The notes: generated by a model from the sequence alone, not told the origin. A stretch of DNA of 64,000 nucleotides from Bradyrhizobium erythrophlei (GCA_900129675.1 FSRD01000001.1:7491501-7555500), one strand, 5' to 3'. Shown: positions 9,112 through 16,867, counted from the stretch's first letter. A program made the numbers and translations.

Positions 9112-10337
9112 TGCGGATCGTCATCGTGGGGGCAGGCGTGGCGGGATGCGTGATGGCGCGCAGGCTCTCGCTGCTCGGGGATGTCGAAGTGGTCTGCCTC
9201 GAGCGGGTTTCGCGCGACGACCATTCCGAAGCCGGCACCGGGCTCAATGTCGGTCCGAACGCCGTCAAGGCGCTTGATGCGATCGATCCGGAATTGGCCG
9301 CGCGCATTACCGAGGCCAGCTATATCTGGCGCAACTGGCGGATATCGCTGACCGACGGCACCGTGCTGTTCGATCTTCCGCTGGCCAACGTGGCGGACGG
9401 ACCGGGCTGGCGGATCCGCTGGTCGGAGCTTTATCGGGTGCTGCGTGAGGCCGCCGGCGACTGCGTGTCGTATGGCTGCGAGATCACCGAGATCAGCCGC
9501 GATGCGGGCGACCCCGCCAAGACCTCGATTTCGTGGAGCCGGGATGGCAAGGCGCATCGGCTGGACGGGATCGATCTGCTGATCGCGGCCGATGGACGAT
9601 ACTCGCGGATACGGCGTGCGATATCGGGCGAACCGGCGGTGCGGCAGACCGGCGTTGCGATCTTTCGCCTGCTGGTGCCGGATACGTCGAACGGCCTGAT
9701 CGACGATTACGAGCAATGGTTCAACGGACCCAACCGGCTGCTGTCGTTCCGGGTGCCACCGGGGCACATTTATATCGCCGGCACGTTTCCGATTCTGCCG
9801 GATGAGCAGATCGCCGAGCGTTCGAAAACACCTGATGCGTTGCGCGCGGTCTATACGCCGCGCAGCGCGCCACCGAGTGCCCAGGCACGCTGGCTGATTG
9901 ACACGATCAGCGCGAACGCGGCCGAGACGCATTGGGCGCGGATGCAGGAACACGAACTGCTCTACCGCGCCGCCGGCTGCAACGTGCTCTATCTCGGCGA
10001 TGCCGCGCACGGCATGGTGCCGACGCTGGGGCAGGGCGCAACCCAGGCGCTCGAAGATGCCGCGAATGCGGCAATGCTGATCATGCAGCGCTACAATGAC
10101 GGAAGCCGTGACGTCGAAAGCTGGCTCGCCGATGTCGAAGCGCTCCGGAAGGACCGCATGCGTTTCGTCATGGAGTTTTCGCTCGATGCCACCGATACGA
10201 TGCTGCAAGGCGCCGATCCCGTGAAGGGAACCGCGCACAAGAATGAAGCATCGTTCCAGAACCGGTTGAAGGCGCTATATCGGGACGTCGGACTGCCCCT
10301 GGATGGAAGCGTCGAATTGAGGAGACACGCGCAATGA
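9111..10337 (+). CDS. FAD-dependent aromatic-ring monooxygenase
   Basis: A 408-residue single-component flavin hydroxylase of the FAD_binding_3 (salicylate/p-hydroxybenzoate hydroxylase) class. It shows the Rossmann GxGxxG in IVIVGAGVAGC at the N-terminus, the second conserved stretch LLIAADGRYSRIR near residue 160, and the FAD-ribityl motif GDAAHGMVPTLGQGATQAL near 300. Such enzymes use NAD(P)H and O2 to hydroxylate electron-rich aromatic or heteroaromatic acids. It starts in a TGATG overlap with the amidohydrolase gene and ends in an ATGA overlap with the VOC gene. The family alone does not give the substrate; 6-hydroxynicotinate-type monooxygenases would fit a heterocycle pathway. Confidence 0.85.
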   Translation: MRIVIVGAGVAGCVMARRLSLLGDVEVVCLERVSRDDHSEAGTGLNVGPNAVKALDAIDPELAARITEASYIWRNWRISLTDGTVLFDLPLANVADGPGWRIRWSELYRVLREAAGDCVSYGCEITEISRDAGDPAKTSISWSRDGKAHRLDGIDLLIAADGRYSRIRRAISGEPAVRQTGVAIFRLLVPDTSNGLIDDYEQWFNGPNRLLSFRVPPGHIYIAGTFPILPDEQIAERSKTPDALRAVYTPRSAPPSAQARWLIDTISANAAETHWARMQEHELLYRAAGCNVLYLGDAAHGMVPTLGQGATQALEDAANAAMLIMQRYNDGSRDVESWLADVEALRKDRMRFVMEFSLDATDTMLQGADPVKGTAHKNEASFQNRLKALYRDVGLPLDGSVELRRHAQ

Positions 10338-10849
10338 CCGCAGCCACCGAACTGCCGCTCGCAACGGTCCATGGGCTTTATCACATCGCGATCAAGACCG
10401 AGGATCTGGCGGCGACACGGAAATTCTATACCGACATCATCGGATTGCGCGACTTCCAGCGGCCGGATTTCGGATATCCGGGGGCCTGGCTGGGCTGCAC
10501 GCAACCGGGCGGGCTTGCAATCCTCCACGTCTATGCCGGCGGACCGGCGCTTGGACCGGAAGGCAAGGCGCCCGCAGGCACCGCGGCCATCGATCACGTC
10601 TCGCTGTCGTGCTCGGGCTATCGCTCCTACGTTGCGCGGTTCAAGGCGGCCGGGCTGGACTGGCGTGAGTTCATCGTGCCCGGCACGTCGCTCTGGCAAC
10701 TGTTCGTCTATGATCCGAGCGGCGTTCAGCTGGAACTGACGTTTGAATGCGGCGGCGAGGGCGACCAGAAGCCGGATATGTCGGCGGGACGAAAGTACGT
10801 CGCCGGCTCGAACTTCTTCGACAAGGCGACCTATCCCAAACTGGCCTGA
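10334..10849 (+). CDS. VOC-fold (glyoxalase/dioxygenase superfamily) protein
   Basis: A 171-residue protein of the vicinal-oxygen-chelate superfamily. It has two beta-alpha-beta-beta-beta modules: LYHIAIKTEDLAATRKFY near residue 16 and AIDHVSLSCSGYRSYVARF near 86, ending VQLELTFE. The histidines opening each module and the late glutamate are where VOC enzymes bind a divalent metal. Members are glyoxalases, extradiol dioxygenases, isomerases or bleomycin-type binders. It is the last gene of the plus-strand operon, overlapping the monooxygenase by four bases, so a step in the same pathway (dioxygenase or isomerase) is likely but unproven. Confidence 0.78.
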   Translation: MTAATELPLATVHGLYHIAIKTEDLAATRKFYTDIIGLRDFQRPDFGYPGAWLGCTQPGGLAILHVYAGGPALGPEGKAPAGTAAIDHVSLSCSGYRSYVARFKAAGLDWREFIVPGTSLWQLFVYDPSGVQLELTFECGGEGDQKPDMSAGRKYVAGSNFFDKATYPKLA

Positions 10850-10984
10850 CGCCTGGCCGACGATCGCCGAGTATATCAATCGTTGTAATCCTTAGTTGCC
10901 ACTTTTCCTCCGAGTTCCAGTGAACTGGATCACAACCGCCGGCCGCGGTCGGTCCGAGAGTGGGGATTGTGGAGGGATTCAGCC

Positions 10985-11077
10985 ATGACCCAACCATCCG
11001 CGAAGCAGCGCATAGCGACCGACCTGATCATCCTGATGCTCGGAGCAGTCATCATGGGCGCATTTTGGGCGCTGTAG
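10985..11077 (+). CDS. 30-residue single-helix membrane peptide
   Basis: A short ORF with a good ribosome binding site (GGAGGG about eight bases upstream of the ATG). It encodes a polar N-terminus (MTQPSAKQRIATD) followed by one hydrophobic stretch, LIILMLGAVIMGAFWAL. The layout of a charged leader plus one helix to the end suggests a small inner-membrane protein. No function is known to me. It stands alone downstream of the catabolic operon. Confidence 0.5.
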   Translation: MTQPSAKQRIATDLIILMLGAVIMGAFWAL

Positions 11078-11560
11078 CGAGCACGGGCGCGTCAGCCGCC
11101 AAACCTATTGATCGCGCTCCAGCTTACGCCGGCCCCAGTGCGGATCCTTCGCGCGCTCCGAATCTATCGTTGAAATTGAAGCGGCCAACGCGCGTACGTC
11201 GTGGCGCCGACTTGGGGCAGCCACGCGGTCTCCGAGACATTCCCCGCCTGTGTACAAAGCGTGCGCAGGCGGGTTTTTGCCACGAATCGCCCCCACGTTC
11301 GATTTTGGCCATGCCTAGCGGGCCAAGGGGATGGTCAGGGCCCGACGCGTGTCTTCGAGAACTCACACCGCGCGCCGGGCCGCTTCTTAGCCGCGCTGAA
11401 ATCCGGCCGGACATCGGCACCTCGATGTCCGCAAGCCTTGCAGTCGAACTGCGCGACCGCTGCCGGCACCAACGGGCCACCGGAAAAGCTCAGGAAGTTC
11501 GTCGCCTGCTTTCGCTTGCCGTCCCGAGGGGCCAGCAGGCGGCTGGGATGTTTGTCTCTG
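11078..11560. other. Stretch with no secure gene
   Basis: Between two tiny membrane-protein genes. The only coding-like trace is on the minus strand (about 11335-11500), reading CKACGHRGADVRPDF, which resembles the end of small zinc-ribbon-like hypotheticals common in this group. Only one CxxC pair is left and no plausible start precedes it, so it may be a remnant. Confidence 0.35.
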
Positions 11561-11719
11561 TCATCTTGACGCTCGCGATCCGAGCCACAGCCCCACGAAG
11601 GCGCCGACCCCACTGAGCAGCACTCCCGAATAGGAGATCATGTCGCCACCCCAGAGTTCGGGAATAAGCCCGCCGATCGTAGAGCCAATAAAAATCCCTA
11701 TCCAGATGGATGCTTGCAT
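11561..11719 (-). CDS. 52-residue small membrane protein
   Basis: A complete short frame from ATG at 11719 encoding two hydrophobic, glycine-rich helices: SIWIGIFIGSTIGGLIP and VLLSGVGAFVGLWLG. They are separated by a short polar turn (ELWGGD), and the protein ends in a basic tail (SRASR). The GxxxG-rich helices resemble the small transglycosylase-associated/YeaQ-like membrane proteins, though the match is loose. It sits just outside the left end of the integrated element, so it belongs to the host chromosome. Confidence 0.55.
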   Translation of the reverse strand: MQASIWIGIFIGSTIGGLIPELWGGDMISYSGVLLSGVGAFVGLWLGSRASR

Positions 11720-12173
11720 GGGTCAGCGTAACCAAGCGCGGCCGCGCGCGAAAGCTTTTCCCAACGGGTAATCGGCAAATGAGGTCTTGGATTTCGTTTT
11801 CAGCCCAAGCTCGACCAGCCGGCGGATTTTCTCGATACGGGTCGCAACGTCGTGCCTTACACCGCAAGTTTGGCGGAAGGGGTGTCACCCGTGTGACATT
11901 GATATAGTTATGATATTTTCTATTTTTCGGAGTTAACCCACGAGCTATTCCACGTTCATGCGCCGCACGGCTGGCGCCGCGCTTCGGCGTCCGACGAAGG
12001 CCATAAACGAATCTTTTACGGGCACTCGTATATACCTGTGTACGTCAGCTTGTTGCGGCTCAAACCCGCCGACTATGAACGCTCAGACCGTCATTGTCCC
12101 TGACCTCCCCTAATCGGCCAATTCAATTCGCGAGTGCGTGCCTTTGCGCGGCTCGCCCATGATAGAGGTCACC
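11720..12173. other. Left end of the integrated element, non-coding
   Basis: Contains the left attachment repeat (11870-11884). Inside the element the first ~290 bases hold an AT-rich patch near 11900-11940 that may include promoters for the rightward genes. No gene was seen. Confidence 0.5.
11870..11884. repeat. Left attachment-site repeat (attL)
   Basis: TTGGCGGAAGGGGTG, identical to the terminal 14 bases plus one flanking base of tRNA-Ser at 25768-25782. The flanking bases diverge on both sides, so the repeat is exactly 15 bp. Confidence 0.75.
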
Positions 12174-12356
12174 ATGATCGACGAGTCATTCACTATCGAC
12201 GAATTTTGCGCCAACGAGAAAATCTCGCGCAGTTTTTTCTACAAGCTTGAAGCGCAGGGCGACGCGCCAAAAACTTACCCTGTCGGTCGTACGCGGCGCA
12301 TCGGCCCCGCCGCATACCTAGCATGGCGTGCCGCACGCGAAGCGCTTGCCGCCTAA
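12174..12356 (+). CDS. Small helix-turn-helix protein, AlpA/excisionase-like
   Basis: A 60-residue DNA-binding protein. The start at 12174 is chosen for AGAGGT four bases upstream; an ATG at 12159 in frame has no such site. The core FTIDEFCANEKISRSFFYKLEAQ, then a basic VGRTRRIG wing, matches the winged-helix MerR/AlpA-type layout of phage excisionases and prophage activators. It precedes the helicase gene, separated by a gap with a GC hairpin. Likely role: control of excision or of the replication gene. Confidence 0.65.
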   Translation: MIDESFTIDEFCANEKISRSFFYKLEAQGDAPKTYPVGRTRRIGPAAYLAWRAAREALAA

Positions 12357-12501
12357 GCCCAAAAGAAAAAAGCCCCCGAGAGTTGGCGCTCCCGAGGGCG
12401 GATAGGTATCTGAATATATTGCAAGCATCTAGATACTCTAATCCGCCTTAATTATTTGTAAGCGCTTTCGCTCGGGCTCCCCCATAACCGGAGTCTGAAC
12501 C

Positions 12502-14226
12502 ATGCAACTTGCCACCATAAACAGCCCCAAATTCCTCGGCTGGTCAAAGTACATTGCCGACGCAGCGAGAGACGAGCCGCCGATTGAATACCGCCTCGCG
12601 GTGGCGCCATCGGAGGAGGCTGCTTACTCGTTTGTAGATTTTCAGGAAGAGCATTTTTACTGCGATCCCGAGCACATAGGCTGGGACTTCCACCGCTTGT
12701 ACGGCGGCCCAGACGGTGCGGGGCGCGACATGTTCGATACGGCGATGGCGGCAGGCGGCAGGCGCTGTAGCGACGAGATATGGGCCTCGTTCAATCGGCC
12801 CCGCGCTCCTTCTGATTGCCTCCTGGTCGACGGTATGGACGAGGCTGTTCATTACGGCTGGGAAGCACCGCCCGAGATAGCCGCGGCAATCGAAACGCTG
12901 CGCGACATGCGGGCGGCGCGAACGGCGCAGCGCAAAGCCGTCGACAAAGCGCGCGATGCTACTGTGTTCGCTCGTTCCGACCGCTTCCTTGCTCTGGACG
13001 AGGCCGCATACGGCGATTGGCTCGATGACGGCAAACCCGACGGGCGCGCGCTCAAGTTCTCCCGCTGGAAAGCGAGGGACGCGACCGAGGAAGCACAGCT
13101 CGCCCGATATGAAGCACACCGCATGCAACAAATGCCAGGAACGCCAATGCCCGCCGCGCCGCTGCCGGATATGCTCACGTCGTCCGCCGAATTCATCGGA
13201 GCGTTCGTGCCGGCCGAATTCCTTATCGATGGGATTGTGCAGCGGCGGTATTTCTACTCAATGACCGCTCAGACGGGTGTCGGTAAGACGGCGATTGCCA
13301 TGCGGTGGATGGCTCACGTTGTCAGCGGGAAGCCGATCGGTGACAGGGAAGTGCAGCAAGGATCCGCGCTTTATTTCGCGGGTGAAAACCCCGACGACGT
13401 TCGCGCGCGGTGGCTAGTGCTCTCGCGGGAAATGGGGATCGACCCGAACACCGACAAGATAACCTGGATCGTCGGCGCCAAGGATTTGAATGCTACGGCG
13501 ACACAGATCAGCGGCGAGGTCGCGCGAAAGGGATTGAATCTTGCCTATGTCGTGATCGATACCGCCGCCGCTTACAATGTCGGCGATGATGAAAACAGCA
13601 ATACCCAAGCCGGCAACTATGCGCGCCAGCTTCGCAGCCTGACCAACCTTCCCGGCGGACCGTGCGTCGTCGCGCTATGCCATCCGACTAAGCGCGCGGG
13701 CAACGATGATCTAATGCCCCGCGGCGGCGGCGCCTTCCTTGCTGAAGTTGATGGTAACATGGCTGTCGTGTTGGACGACTCGTTGCTCAAAGTGGCGCCC
13801 TTCGGCAAGTACCGCGGCGATATGTCATGGCAGCAGCGCTTTGAAATCGACGTGGTTAAGGATCACCCGAAACTCAAAGACGCGCGCGGCCGTCAGATGA
13901 ATTCCGTTGTTGCCCGTCCGGTTGGCGACGGCGTTGCCGCCATCATGGAGAAGCGCACCGATGCCGACATGCAATTGGTGCTCAGTGCCGTGGATCGCAC
14001 CCCCAGCGCCACGCCGTCCGACCTGGCGCGCATGCTCGGGTGGACATACGGCGCGAAGTCGGAGCCCCACGTGAATCGGGTAAGGCGCAATCTGGATCGG
14101 CTTGCGAAAGACAAGCTGGTTCGGGAGGTGATGGGCAAATGGCGCGCGACAGAGGCCGGGCAGCGCGAACTCAATGCGATCGATGCGGCAAAGGCCACAA
14201 TACCGAAACCGTTGCCGCCGCGCTAA
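12502..14226 (+). CDS. RepA/DnaB-like AAA helicase of the integrated element
   Basis: A 574-residue replication-type ATPase. Walker A TAQTGVGKTAIAMRW lies near residue 258 and a Walker B-like LAYVVIDTAAAYNVGDD near 350, followed by the sensor-like VVALCHPTK. The central ~250 residues are thus a RecA-fold hexameric helicase domain (RepA/AAA_25 type). The N-terminal ~230 residues have no recognised motif, and the C-terminus (SATPSDLARMLGWTYG onward) looks like a winged-helix DNA-binding domain. CGGAG stands before the start. The repeat-rich region right after the gene would be a natural origin for it. Confidence 0.75.
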   Translation: MQLATINSPKFLGWSKYIADAARDEPPIEYRLAVAPSEEAAYSFVDFQEEHFYCDPEHIGWDFHRLYGGPDGAGRDMFDTAMAAGGRRCSDEIWASFNRPRAPSDCLLVDGMDEAVHYGWEAPPEIAAAIETLRDMRAARTAQRKAVDKARDATVFARSDRFLALDEAAYGDWLDDGKPDGRALKFSRWKARDATEEAQLARYEAHRMQQMPGTPMPAAPLPDMLTSSAEFIGAFVPAEFLIDGIVQRRYFYSMTAQTGVGKTAIAMRWMAHVVSGKPIGDREVQQGSALYFAGENPDDVRARWLVLSREMGIDPNTDKITWIVGAKDLNATATQISGEVARKGLNLAYVVIDTAAAYNVGDDENSNTQAGNYARQLRSLTNLPGGPCVVALCHPTKRAGNDDLMPRGGGAFLAEVDGNMAVVLDDSLLKVAPFGKYRGDMSWQQRFEIDVVKDHPKLKDARGRQMNSVVARPVGDGVAAIMEKRTDADMQLVLSAVDRTPSATPSDLARMLGWTYGAKSEPHVNRVRRNLDRLAKDKLVREVMGKWRATEAGQRELNAIDAAKATIPKPLPPR

Positions 14227-14276
14227 GTAGTGCGATTTTGTGTGCTCTCCGCCAACTTATATGTTGAATCTGGCGA

Positions 14277-14522
14277 CTTACAGGGTCGAAAACGGCCTGT
14301 AAGTCCGAAGCGCGATTTCTGGTTCAAACTTACAAAAAACTTACGTGTAAGAAACAGCCTGTAAGTCTGTAAGAAAATCGCCAAAAGCAATGTCGGTTCA
14401 ATCACATGACATTTTCCAAGGTTGTAAGTGAAACCATAGTCGGAGAGGGGGGACTTTTAGTCCCCTCCGATGGTCCGTACTTACAGCCCTATCCCTATAG
14501 GCGTAAGGCGTAAGTCTGTAAG
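14277..14522. repeat. Iteron-like cluster of GTAAG/CTTAC, candidate replication origin
   Basis: Twelve copies of GTAAG or its complement CTTAC occur in 246 bases. CTTAC starts at 14277, 14329, 14340 and 14480. GTAAG starts at 14299, 14347, 14361, 14369, 14424, 14503, 14510 and 14518. Several extend to CTGTAAGT. Roughly half a copy is expected by chance on both strands. Two pairs are spaced eight bases (14361/14369, 14510/14518). The region follows the helicase gene and has no gene of its own. Confidence 0.6.
14441..14469. other. Strong hairpin inside the iteron-like region
   Basis: GGGGACT and AGTCCCC face each other across a TTT loop, with further GGAG/CTCC pairing outside. There is no T-run after it, so it is not an ordinary terminator. 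It could be a single-strand origin or primase signal. Confidence 0.45.
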
Positions 14523-14686
14523 CGGTGGTCAATGAGCGGCGCATACAGGGAATGAGTAGAGTTTCGGGACCAATACGCGCGTGCGCGCGAGGCCGCACCC
14601 CTTCCTTGCTTCCTTGTTTTCTTGCTTCCTGGAAAATGCCCCATGGCGCAGCATACTCAAGCGGGCTCAGATCAAGGGGAGGGATG

Positions 14687-14944
14687 ATGAGCGCGTACAG
14701 CAGCAAAGCAGGAATACTGGTACCCCTCGCGGCCCTGCGGTTGCATGGGCAGTCGCTACTTCTTTTGGAACATGCAAAAGTAAAGCGTTTCGCCGAATCC
14801 ATGAGGGAAGGGCAAGAATTTCCGCCGGTGCAGGTCCGCAAGGAGGGGGAGGTTTATCACCTCTTAGACGGCTATCACCGCCAGCAGGCGAGCCATCAGT
14901 GCTCGTTCACACACATTCCGGTTGAGATCGTCCGAATGCCCTAA
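14687..14944 (+). CDS. Small ParB/sulfiredoxin-domain protein
   Basis: An 85-residue protein matching only the N-terminal ParB nuclease-like domain: HAKVKRFAESMREG, FPPVQVRKEG, and LLDGYHRQQAS (the DGxHR box), then IPVEIV. The start at 14687 (or ATG 14684) follows AGGGGAGGG; the frame is open upstream but without coding character. No helix-turn-helix or dimer domain follows, so it is a minimal ParB-fold protein, as found in phage and plasmid accessory genes. Its role is unknown. Confidence 0.6.
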   Translation: MSAYSSKAGILVPLAALRLHGQSLLLLEHAKVKRFAESMREGQEFPPVQVRKEGEVYHLLDGYHRQQASHQCSFTHIPVEIVRMP

Positions 14945-15280
14945 GCGCCCCGTCCTGCAGCGCCGTCCGCCCATTCGACGCTTTACAGCAACTTTCATGA
15001 ACTTCCCGAATCGTTCAGCAACTTCCCGAAACTGTTGACGATCCTTTAGCGAAGGCGTGTCATGCTTGTCAGCGGAACAGTCTGCTCGCGACGGCGAGCC
15101 TGCGGTCGATTGCAAGCGATCCGCTGAGAGTGACGAACCGGCGCTCAAACCGCACAGACGACGGCCCCTCATACGGCGCCGGGTAGCGAGCCTCTCAGAC
15201 AGGCTGCGATCCCCCAAGATTATCGAACTTTCGGCAGCGGCGCGCTTCATAGGCGCGCTGCGCCCTCGAAAGGAATGTCC
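14945..15280. other. Non-coding stretch with short direct repeats
   Basis: ACTTCCCGAA occurs at 15001-15010 and again at 15021-15030, and CAGCAACTT at 14986-14994 and 15016-15024, giving a local 20-30 base periodicity. An open frame covers 15057-15302 but has no family resemblance. This may be a control region for the operon of small genes starting at 15281. Confidence 0.4.
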
Positions 15281-15469
15281 ATGTCCACCACCGATTTGGT
15301 GAGATTCCCTGAAATTCGCCGGCAGACCGGCCTTGAAAATCGCGGAATCAAGAAAGCATGCGAGCGCTTTGGCGTTCAATGGTTGGCGATCAACAGCCGC
15401 GTTTTGGCTATTCGCCGTTCAGACCTGGAGACGCTGCTCGATCGCGCGTCCCAGCGAGAGGTTGCGTAA
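15281..15469 (+). CDS. Small predicted DNA-binding protein
   Basis: A 62-residue protein starting at the second of two nearby ATGs, six bases after AAAGGA. The sequence LVRFPEIRRQTGLENRGIKKACERFG then RVLAIRRSDLETLLDRA resembles MerR/excisionase-type winged helices seen in phage regions. It begins a run of seven genes that overlap by one to seventeen bases, ending at 18042. No assigned function. Confidence 0.5.
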   Translation: MSTTDLVRFPEIRRQTGLENRGIKKACERFGVQWLAINSRVLAIRRSDLETLLDRASQREVA

Positions 15470-15726
15470 TGCCGACTGACCACAGCAAATTCCGGCATAT
15501 CGCCGGGCCAAAGGCTGTCGCCATCGCGGCGCAAGTCGACGGCACCGTTTCCGCGGACGTCTTATGCAGATCAGGCTTTCCCTATCCGACTGCGATTGCG
15601 CTCGCCGCAATCATCGCTGCGGGATCGGGCGGCGCCAAGGAGATTGAAGCGTTGCATAGGCTCGGGTTCAGTGCGAGCGATGCCGCTGCGATCGTTGCCG
15701 CTTCGAATGTGCGGGGAGCGCACTGA
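15469..15726 (+). CDS. Small phage-region protein, first of three related proteins
   Basis: An 85-residue unrecognised protein whose ATG overlaps the preceding stop (TAATG). Residues ~28-80 form a pair of helical units of pattern G-(I/F)-x-aromatic-x-x-A...I...G, then G-F/L...A..I. They match the proteins at 16087-16401 and 16385-16867. The two-unit pattern suggests an all-helical adaptor or binding fold. Function unknown; coupled translation implies a joint role with its neighbours. Confidence 0.55.
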   Translation: MPTDHSKFRHIAGPKAVAIAAQVDGTVSADVLCRSGFPYPTAIALAAIIAAGSGGAKEIEALHRLGFSASDAAAIVAASNVRGAH

Positions 15727-15902
15727 TGACGGCGTACTATGAGCCCCGCGACCTTGCTTATATCGAACTGCAACGGCAAGCCCGCGAGGATGAGCAGCGT
15801 ACGCAGCGGAACATCGTCGAGAAAAGTAGTCGTGCCCGCAAGGCATCCGCGCTGAACAAAAAGGCTGTCCCAATCTTTCGCACATCTAAGGGTGCTCACT
15901 GA
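15726..15902 (+). CDS. Small basic hypothetical protein
   Basis: A 58-residue complete frame linked by one-base overlaps to both neighbours (TGATG at each end). It is highly charged (YIELQRQAREDEQRTQRN and a lysine/arginine-rich tail), with no membrane segment or recognised motif. The continuous overlap chain is the main evidence that it is translated. Confidence 0.5.
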   Translation: MTAYYEPRDLAYIELQRQAREDEQRTQRNIVEKSSRARKASALNKKAVPIFRTSKGAH

Positions 15903-16090
15903 TGCGCACGGTTCGCGAGTCCGTCAGGTTGGCGGCGTCGAGGGCAGATTTGGTGCCCTGCGCTGGCCATATGATTCCGCGCGAGGCTGCGCGGCAGATA
16001 AACGAAAGGTACGCGCGCGCCATAGACGCGATCCAGGAAAAACACGCGCTTCGCATGGCGGAAATCAAGCGCCGAGCGGGAGCAAGATGA
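15902..16090 (+). CDS. Small helical hypothetical protein
   Basis: A 62-residue protein, one-base overlap with the previous stop and ATGA overlap with the next gene. The second half, REAARQINERYARAIDAIQEKHALRM cut short here as a charged amphipathic helix, suggests a coiled coil. No family recognised. Confidence 0.45.
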   Translation: MRTVRESVRLAASRADLVPCAGHMIPREAARQINERYARAIDAIQEKHALRMAEIKRRAGAR

Positions 16091-16401
16091 TGGTCAACCC
16101 CGATGCATTCAAGCCCCTTCTGCCCGCTGCGCGTGCCGAGCTTGCTCGCCAAATCAACGAGGCCGAACCCAACGCCCAATATCTGGTCGCTACCGGGATC
16201 GGTTGGAGTCTCGCCATCGAAATTACGCGCCAGATAGTGGGCGGCGGCAATCCTGCCCTCCTGCAGAGTTTCGGGCTGTCGGCGCAAGTCGCGCGGGCGA
16301 TAGGCATCGCTGTGGATGATGCGATTGCGCGGCGTATCTCGCCCGTGGCTGTCATGCCGGGCCTGAAGAGCAAGGGGAACGGTAATGCCGCTTTCCGCTG
16401 A
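16087..16401 (+). CDS. Small phage-region protein, second of three related proteins
   Basis: A 104-residue protein. Residues ~20-75 contain ARQINEAEPNAQYLVATGIG, then an aromatic-x-x-A helix, GGGNPALLQSFGL and AIGIAV, aligning well by eye with the proteins at 15469 and 16385. It overlaps the downstream paralogue by 17 bases. Unknown function. Confidence 0.55.
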   Translation: MMVNPDAFKPLLPAARAELARQINEAEPNAQYLVATGIGWSLAIEITRQIVGGGNPALLQSFGLSAQVARAIGIAVDDAIARRISPVAVMPGLKSKGNGNAAFR

Positions 16402-16867
16402 CGCCCATGCCGCGCTCGCCGAGCAGATCGAGACGCTCAACCCAAGCGCCGCGGTGCTAGAAAGCAAGGGCATTGATTGGGAAACCGCAGCCACCTTGGT
16501 TCGGTTCATCAAGAGCGGCCAGCCAGACATGGCGGCGCTCAAGGACCACGGCTTACCGCTGGAAACGGCAATTTCAATCTGCCAGGCCATCAGCGCCCAT
16601 CATGCCCGCAGGGCCGCGGCTCTGGCTTTAGCGAAGCCGATGCCGGCAGCCTCGCCTAAGCCGATGCCGGCCGCTCCGGCGCCGAAGCCCGACGGCATGG
16701 ACGGCATGAGCGCGATGTCGATGCTGCATACGTTGTGCGAGCAAGCTGTGAGCGGTCGCTATGCTTGCATCACGACGCTCATGAACGACGGCTGGTCCGA
16801 GAGTACGAGCCGCGAGCTGGTTAAAATAATCAACGCATCGTTGACCATACAAAGGCCTGTAAAATGA
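16385..16867 (+). CDS. Phage-region protein, third of three related proteins, with duplicated module
   Basis: A 160-residue protein. Its N-terminal ~70 residues repeat the shared module (AEQIETLNPSAAVLESKGID, SGQPDMAALKDHGL, ISICQAI). A proline-alanine linker containing two copies of KPMPAA follows. The C-terminal ~45 residues are another helical unit (LHTLCEQAVSGRYACITTLM, SRELVKIINAS), possibly a second degenerate module. The linker-joined two-domain build suggests the single-module neighbours are its building blocks. Function unknown. Confidence 0.55.
   Translation: MPLSADAHAALAEQIETLNPSAAVLESKGIDWETAATLVRFIKSGQPDMAALKDHGLPLETAISICQAISAHHARRAAALALAKPMPAASPKPMPAAPAPKPDGMDGMSAMSMLHTLCEQAVSGRYACITTLMNDGWSESTSRELVKIINASLTIQRPVK

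Noticed and set aside
12362-12402. GC hairpin after the HTH gene as a terminator
   Set aside because: Pairing is imperfect and the A-run lies upstream, so it would work only on the minus strand where no gene ends.
14277-14522. CRISPR array
   Set aside because: Repeat units are only 5-8 bases, in both orientations, with irregular spacing; no cas genes anywhere in the window.
14398-14841. 147-codon minus-strand frame
   Set aside because: Covers the iteron-like region and is antisense to the ParB-like gene; no motif.
15057-15302. 81-codon frame upstream of the small-gene operon
   Set aside because: Proline/arginine-rich, no ribosome binding site, and it overlaps the better start at 15281.
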